A DNA stretch of 64,000 nt. Origin: Vanessa cardui (taxonomy: Eukaryota > Arthropoda > Insecta > Lepidoptera > Nymphalidae). Position 1 is the stretch's first letter, and each line of letters starts with the position of its first letter. A program made the position numbers and the translations under genes. Location of the stretch: contig NC_061131.1 of the NCBI RefSeq assembly GCF_905220365.1, forward strand, positions 9,523,318-9,587,317, written 5' to 3'. Below are positions 60,801-64,000 of the stretch, in pieces. A model generated the notes under the pieces. It was not told where the DNA came from and ran no database searches. It worked only from the letters and a program-made list of their open reading frames with translations.

Positions 60801-63390
60801 GGCTTCCGTTACAAAACGATAGCAAACGAGGATTAGCCGTGCAGGGATTCCTATCGGTTAGACTACGCTTCATTGCCCATTTACTACGCCCCAGCGACTG
60901 CGAGAACATCATCTGCGGCGCACACACACACGCTCACTCACACGCATCGACCATTCACCTTCTCATCGATACGCGACACCCTAAGCTTACCCCTTACTCG
61001 CCCAATTCCGCTGTTTCTAATCGCACTCGAGTGTCAATACTTAAAAAAGGGCTTCCGTTACAAAACGATAGCAAACGAGGACTATTCATGCAGGGATTCC
61101 TATCGGTAAGACTATGTTTCATTGCCCATATAGTATTGCTGCCCGGATTAGAACACAAAGTAATTTGTTAGGAGTCATGATTGCTTGGGCCATCGCAACT
61201 CTACCATCGGTTCGGAAAAGAAAATACCCTACCTGAGAAGAACCGACGAAAGAAACTAAGCGGGTCTTTGTTTTGAAAATTTTATCATTTACTCCAACAA
61301 TGAAAAGTAATTTCGATATGTCGGAGCAAGACAAGATACATTTATTAATTATTATTAATGGTATCATACTTCGATATTGACATGTTTCTTGTACTTGAAC
61401 GCACCTTAGCCAGCTGGTATATGATCTCCTCCAAAGTATACTCCGTGTACAAGGTGTCGGCCGCTCGCAGCTTGTCCATCATTTCCTCGTACTCCTCTTC
61501 GCTGATGACTGGGTTCTCACGATCGTAGTCAGACGTGCCTTAAGTCGAAATACATACGATGATTTATATTATTTAATATAAAATAATACTTTCAACCATA
61601 CGACTACGATAAACTAGTGCTTATGAATATATAAAACATGACCGTAGTGTAGTAACGTAACCGATACTAAAACATGCTGTTAATTTTCCTTGGTCTTGAG
61701 ATTTTTGGCAACAATTCTGTATAAAGAATTAAAAAACAAAAAAAAAGCGAAAATATGAACTTTAGGTAAATGAAATATATTGTGTTCTTTCTAAGTTTTA
61801 CAAAAGTATGAATAATCGTAATTGATTTTTTTAAGGTAGTTCGTATAGTTTTTAAAACGCAAAAAAATAAATATCATTCGAAATAAATATATCAACAATA
61901 TTTCAAATTTGTTAAACTTTCAATTTTACAGAGAAAGTTCTGTACCACACAGAGGAACCATGCATTTATCTAAGCGTGGTTCGTTTAATTGTTGTTCGTG
62001 ATTTTTTTTATTTACAAAATAAGAATACGATGGAATATAACCCAATTGATAAAGTAATGATTATATCATTATATTATGAATTCTGGGAAGTTCTGATAGG
62101 ATCAAAACCTGTCACAGATTGCGTAAAGTACAAGACACGAGTTTACCGGAGAAACAAAAAACGAAAATTGAAAAAGTTTTCACAATATAAGTTTCATCTT
62201 GTAACTTTGTTATAATATCGATGTATGAATATCGATTAAGAAAAAGTTCTTAACAATATTTGGACACGTTCGAATGTCTAAAAAATATTTTTCATGATAA
62301 ATTCTACTTAATAAAACTTTAACTGACTTTAATTAAAATAAAGACTGTACGTTACCTAGTTAAACTGATGGGTCTAACGGTATTTTGCAATCCTAATGAA
62401 ACGTAGGTGAACAATATTTTTTCACAATTAGTCTCCAAAGGATTGTCGATGTCGTTGGAATGGGATGGCTTATGTGTAAATTTGAAATAAATGGTAGGTA
62501 CCTACTTATTATAAATATGAAATTCGGTTTTAGGCTTCTATTAATTACTTAAAGTTTTTTTTATAAATTCATTTTACAAAGAAGTTCAATTGGAAATGAA
62601 AGTGTGCATGGAAATTCGTAAATTTTGAAATTACAAAAATTCGTCATATAAAAGGAGGAAAGTTTATATGCTTTATTAGTAAAAAAGTGTACAATAATGT
62701 TACAATGTATCAAAAAAACATTCTTTAAGAAGATTATGGTACAAATTATGTAGATAATTTGTTATATAATAAGATTATGAATATTGAATTAAAAAAAAAA
62801 GAATACTATTATTTCACTACTGAAGGCCAGTGCTGGTGGGTGATACCCGCTATTGATGAATATTTGTTAAGGTCGTCTTACTTAAATAAAGGGCGTCGCA
62901 TGAATTTATAATAGTTTATTAAATAAATATTGGACAACATCACATCCATTACTCTGATCCCATTGTAAGTAGCTAAATCATTTGTGCTATGGAAAATCAG
63001 AAGTAACGACGGTACCACAAACAGCCATGCCCAAGACAACATAGAAAACTAATGAATTTTCTACATCGACTCGGCCGGTAATCGAACCCGGGACCTCGGA
63101 GTGGCGTACCCAAAAAAAAAAACGGTGTACATACTACTCGGCCACAGAGGTCGTCAGTTTATACATAAAGAGCGAAAAATTAAATGAAACTTACTTATAA
63201 CATTGGTTTGGAGTACAGGATCGTAAGTGCGCTTCACGGGCTCGGGGCGCAGGTCGCTGGTGACCGGCAGTGAAGGTATTACGCCGAGGTTGTTACTCAA
63301 GTCCCACGTCTTGCCTGATATCGACCGGATAATATCTGGGCTCCCACCGAACGGAAACGACTGGGGTGGCACCTGATGGTATTGGTACTC
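57875..63390 (-). CDS. Unrecognised gene, last five coding exons (226 aa visible, 5' part outside window)
   Basis: Exons in coding order: 63195-63390, 61405-61538, 60534-60663, 59676-59766, 57875-58004. Each has AG acceptor and GT donor, the phases (1, 0, 1, 2) fit, and the composition is much more GC-rich than the introns. The visible protein starts EYQYHQVPPQSFPF, with a Pro-rich, probably disordered stretch. It continues through an acidic ISEEEYEEMMDKLRAADT segment into predicted helices (EEIIYQLAKMMFSQSLGREA, FMAFLELEAQRGQLSRTIQK, VMMAALTDTINDHPELLQA), and ends IMHQFLETSAPEP...LHKFSFAERN. The 59676 donor could be skipped, giving a stop two codons later (59672). I know no family for it; there are no transmembrane segments or Cys motifs. 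A mariner sits in its last intron and a hAT MITE in the one before. Confidence 0.7.
58141..59417 (+). mobile_element. mariner element, nearly intact, with one premature stop
   Basis: The 1277-bp element is flanked by TA dinucleotides (58139-58140, 59418-59419). Its ends are about 28-bp inverted repeats beginning GGTTGGGGAAAAAGT. The transposase frame runs from ATG 58320 to TAG 59343 (341 codons). It has a helix-turn-helix region (VAQVWFKRFQAGNF), WVPHELTERNLMNR, and the D,D34D triad: TGDEKW, HRDNAR, and the Asp of SPDLAPSD 34 residues on. TAA at 58347-58349 (codon 10) interrupts it; the rest is open from codon 11. It lies in the last intron of the minus-strand gene, in the opposite orientation to that gene. 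Confidence 0.95.
58320..59345 (+). pseudogene. mariner transposase, interrupted by one stop at codon 10
   Basis: Transposases of this family excise and reinsert the element at TA by binding the terminal repeats with an N-terminal helix-turn-helix pair and cutting with a DDD catalytic core. Here codons 1-9 (MSESKEEIR) are followed by TAA. The remaining ~330 codons are open to the natural stop and carry all three catalytic Asp. The first in-frame ATG after the stop is well inside the protein, so the DNA-binding domain could not be made complete. The copy is therefore probably young but non-autonomous. Confidence 0.9.
60243..60474. mobile_element. hAT-type MITE with perfect 8-bp target-site duplication
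   Basis: The 232-bp element ends in 14-bp perfect inverted repeats (CAGTGGCGTAGCTA ... TAGCTACGCCACTG). It is flanked by an exact 8-bp duplication, TCTCAAAC (60235-60242, 60475-60482). Terminal CAG and 8-bp duplications are hallmarks of the hAT superfamily. The interior is GC-rich ('caccagggcccc', seen in both halves). It lies 52 bp past the donor of the 60534-60663 exon, within the intron. Confidence 0.85.
60638..61135. repeat. 249-bp tandem duplication spanning an exon/intron junction
   Basis: Copy 1 (60638-60886) and copy 2 (60887-61135) are about 90 percent alike with an exact 249-bp offset at both ends. Each contains the splice acceptor and the first ~20 bases of the minus-strand exon 60534-60663, then a CA/CT-rich stretch and the preceding intron sequence. 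Only copy 1 is joined to the rest of the exon. Copy 2 therefore offers a decoy acceptor with a truncated exon start. Confidence 0.85.
61203..61290 (-). repeat. Decayed non-LTR 3'-region fragment
   Basis: The sequence of 'accatcggttcggaaaag ... cctgagaagaaccgacgaaagaaac' type matches the 6045-6130 piece and, more loosely, 49430-49500. It lies in the intron upstream of the tandem duplication. Confidence 0.5.
61545..62930. other. Intron of the minus-strand gene, nothing else recognised
   Basis: AT-rich intronic sequence. A 79-codon open stretch at 61976-62215 is Lys/Tyr-rich from AT bias and has no recognisable feature. Confidence 0.5.
62935..63155 (-). repeat. tRNA-derived SINE family 3, copy B
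   Basis: A close copy of 30565-30765 in the same orientation. Its tRNA-like B-box is better preserved ('cccgggttcgattaccgg' in minus reading) and a poly-T run interrupts the region between the boxes. It ends 40 bp before the 63195 exon boundary. Confidence 0.65.
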
Positions 63391-63394
63391 CTGA

Positions 63395-64000
63395 GGATAT
63401 TATATGCCATTTAAATTTACAACTAACTGCCAACTCACATGCAATTGACTGTAAAGATTTCATTGATTTTAGTCTTAACTCATATTACAACATTTGTGAA
63501 CTTGCATGATGCCTATGTTTCGTACAACACGACAGCATCCTTTAAATTTTCATTCAAACACAGACCTATAATATTCATCCTCTTTGCTGAAGCCTGAATT
63601 ATAACGAATTTGATCCTTATGTTACCTAAAAATATATGTTATATCTACATTACACAATGAATACTTCAATCACGGGCAAAACTCCTTAATATATCTGTAC
63701 GAGACAAACCAATCGAAGCATAATTGTCTGTATATGAGTACGGTTAAAGGTTAAAGGCTTCCGTTGAATCTTTTCTCTATTTTTTGTGCCCAGCAAAGCG
63801 GGCGGGCAGACCACAATTATCAGCAATACATTATATAAATATACATACATTCTTATAGACATATAGTACGACACAACTTAGATGTAGCATCAGCAAATTC
63901 AATAAAACCGATCACTGCCGATTTATAGAACCAATTGAAATAGTTCCCTATCGCATTATTCGACGCTATTCGTCGCTATAGATTCTCGCGTCAGAGAAAG
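63395..64000. other. Upstream intron of the minus-strand gene, no further exon found
   Basis: I looked for further coding exons on the minus strand and found none. The gene's 5' exons presumably lie beyond the window. Confidence 0.45.

Noticed and set aside
60415..61171. Plus-strand open stretches of 126 and 129 codons with repeated THAHSH-type segments
   Set aside because: They arise from the tandem duplication and CA-rich tracts antisense to the true exon. The repeated peptide is a by-product of the duplication.
1..64000. CRISPR array, operons, bacterial-type systems
   Set aside because: The window is an intron-rich animal genome. Regular direct-repeat arrays with unique spacers are absent; the repeats are SINEs, LINE tails and microsatellites.

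Overview
This is an AT-rich, intron-rich nuclear window from an insect, most likely a butterfly or moth. The evidence is spliced animal genes with short introns, a dense mix of tRNA-derived SINEs, 3'-truncated non-LTR elements, mariner, hAT and Helitron pieces, and repeat families (for example pieces ending in AACCGACTTCAAA) that I associate with Lepidoptera. Species and family cannot be fixed from the sequence alone. All exon models below come from reading splice sites and reading-frame phase by eye; none is supported by transcripts.

Layout. 1-14.8 kb is a gene desert made of transposon debris, with a degenerate pyruvate-kinase (PK) exon at about 13.54-13.72 kb. 14.84-19.61 kb (+) and 20.91-27.12 kb (+) are two tandem, divergent PK paralogs with complete open exon chains. 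27.1-41.6 kb is a second desert with SINEs, a decayed reverse-transcriptase piece, two exon-like blocks on the minus strand and several short perfect hairpins. 41.63-44.44 kb (+) is AAR2, a U5 snRNP assembly factor. It lies tail to tail with an RRM protein of the NIFK family on the minus strand (47.59-44.58 kb). 48.5-53.8 kb is a retrotransposon block in which a minus-strand LINE carries a later composite insertion with a Helitron end. 54.65-56.58 kb (+) is PCID2 (TREX-2). 57.88-63.39 kb (-) holds the last five coding exons of a gene I do not recognise, with a near-intact mariner and a hAT-type MITE in its introns and a 249-bp tandem duplication across one of its splice acceptors.

Most interesting point. 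The two PK paralogs share seven intron positions and phases, so they arose from one gene by tandem duplication. Both have lost the PK active site (Arg73, Asp113, Thr114, Lys270, Glu272 and Asp296 in human PKM numbering) yet keep open frames over nine exons. They also keep the effector (fructose-1,6-bisphosphate) side of the C domain: the phosphate loop, a Trp and an Arg at exactly matching spacing. The natural inference is a small cluster of PK pseudoenzymes with structural or regulatory roles. AAR2, NIFK and PCID2 are ordinary conserved housekeeping genes of RNA processing and have no evident functional link to the PK cluster.
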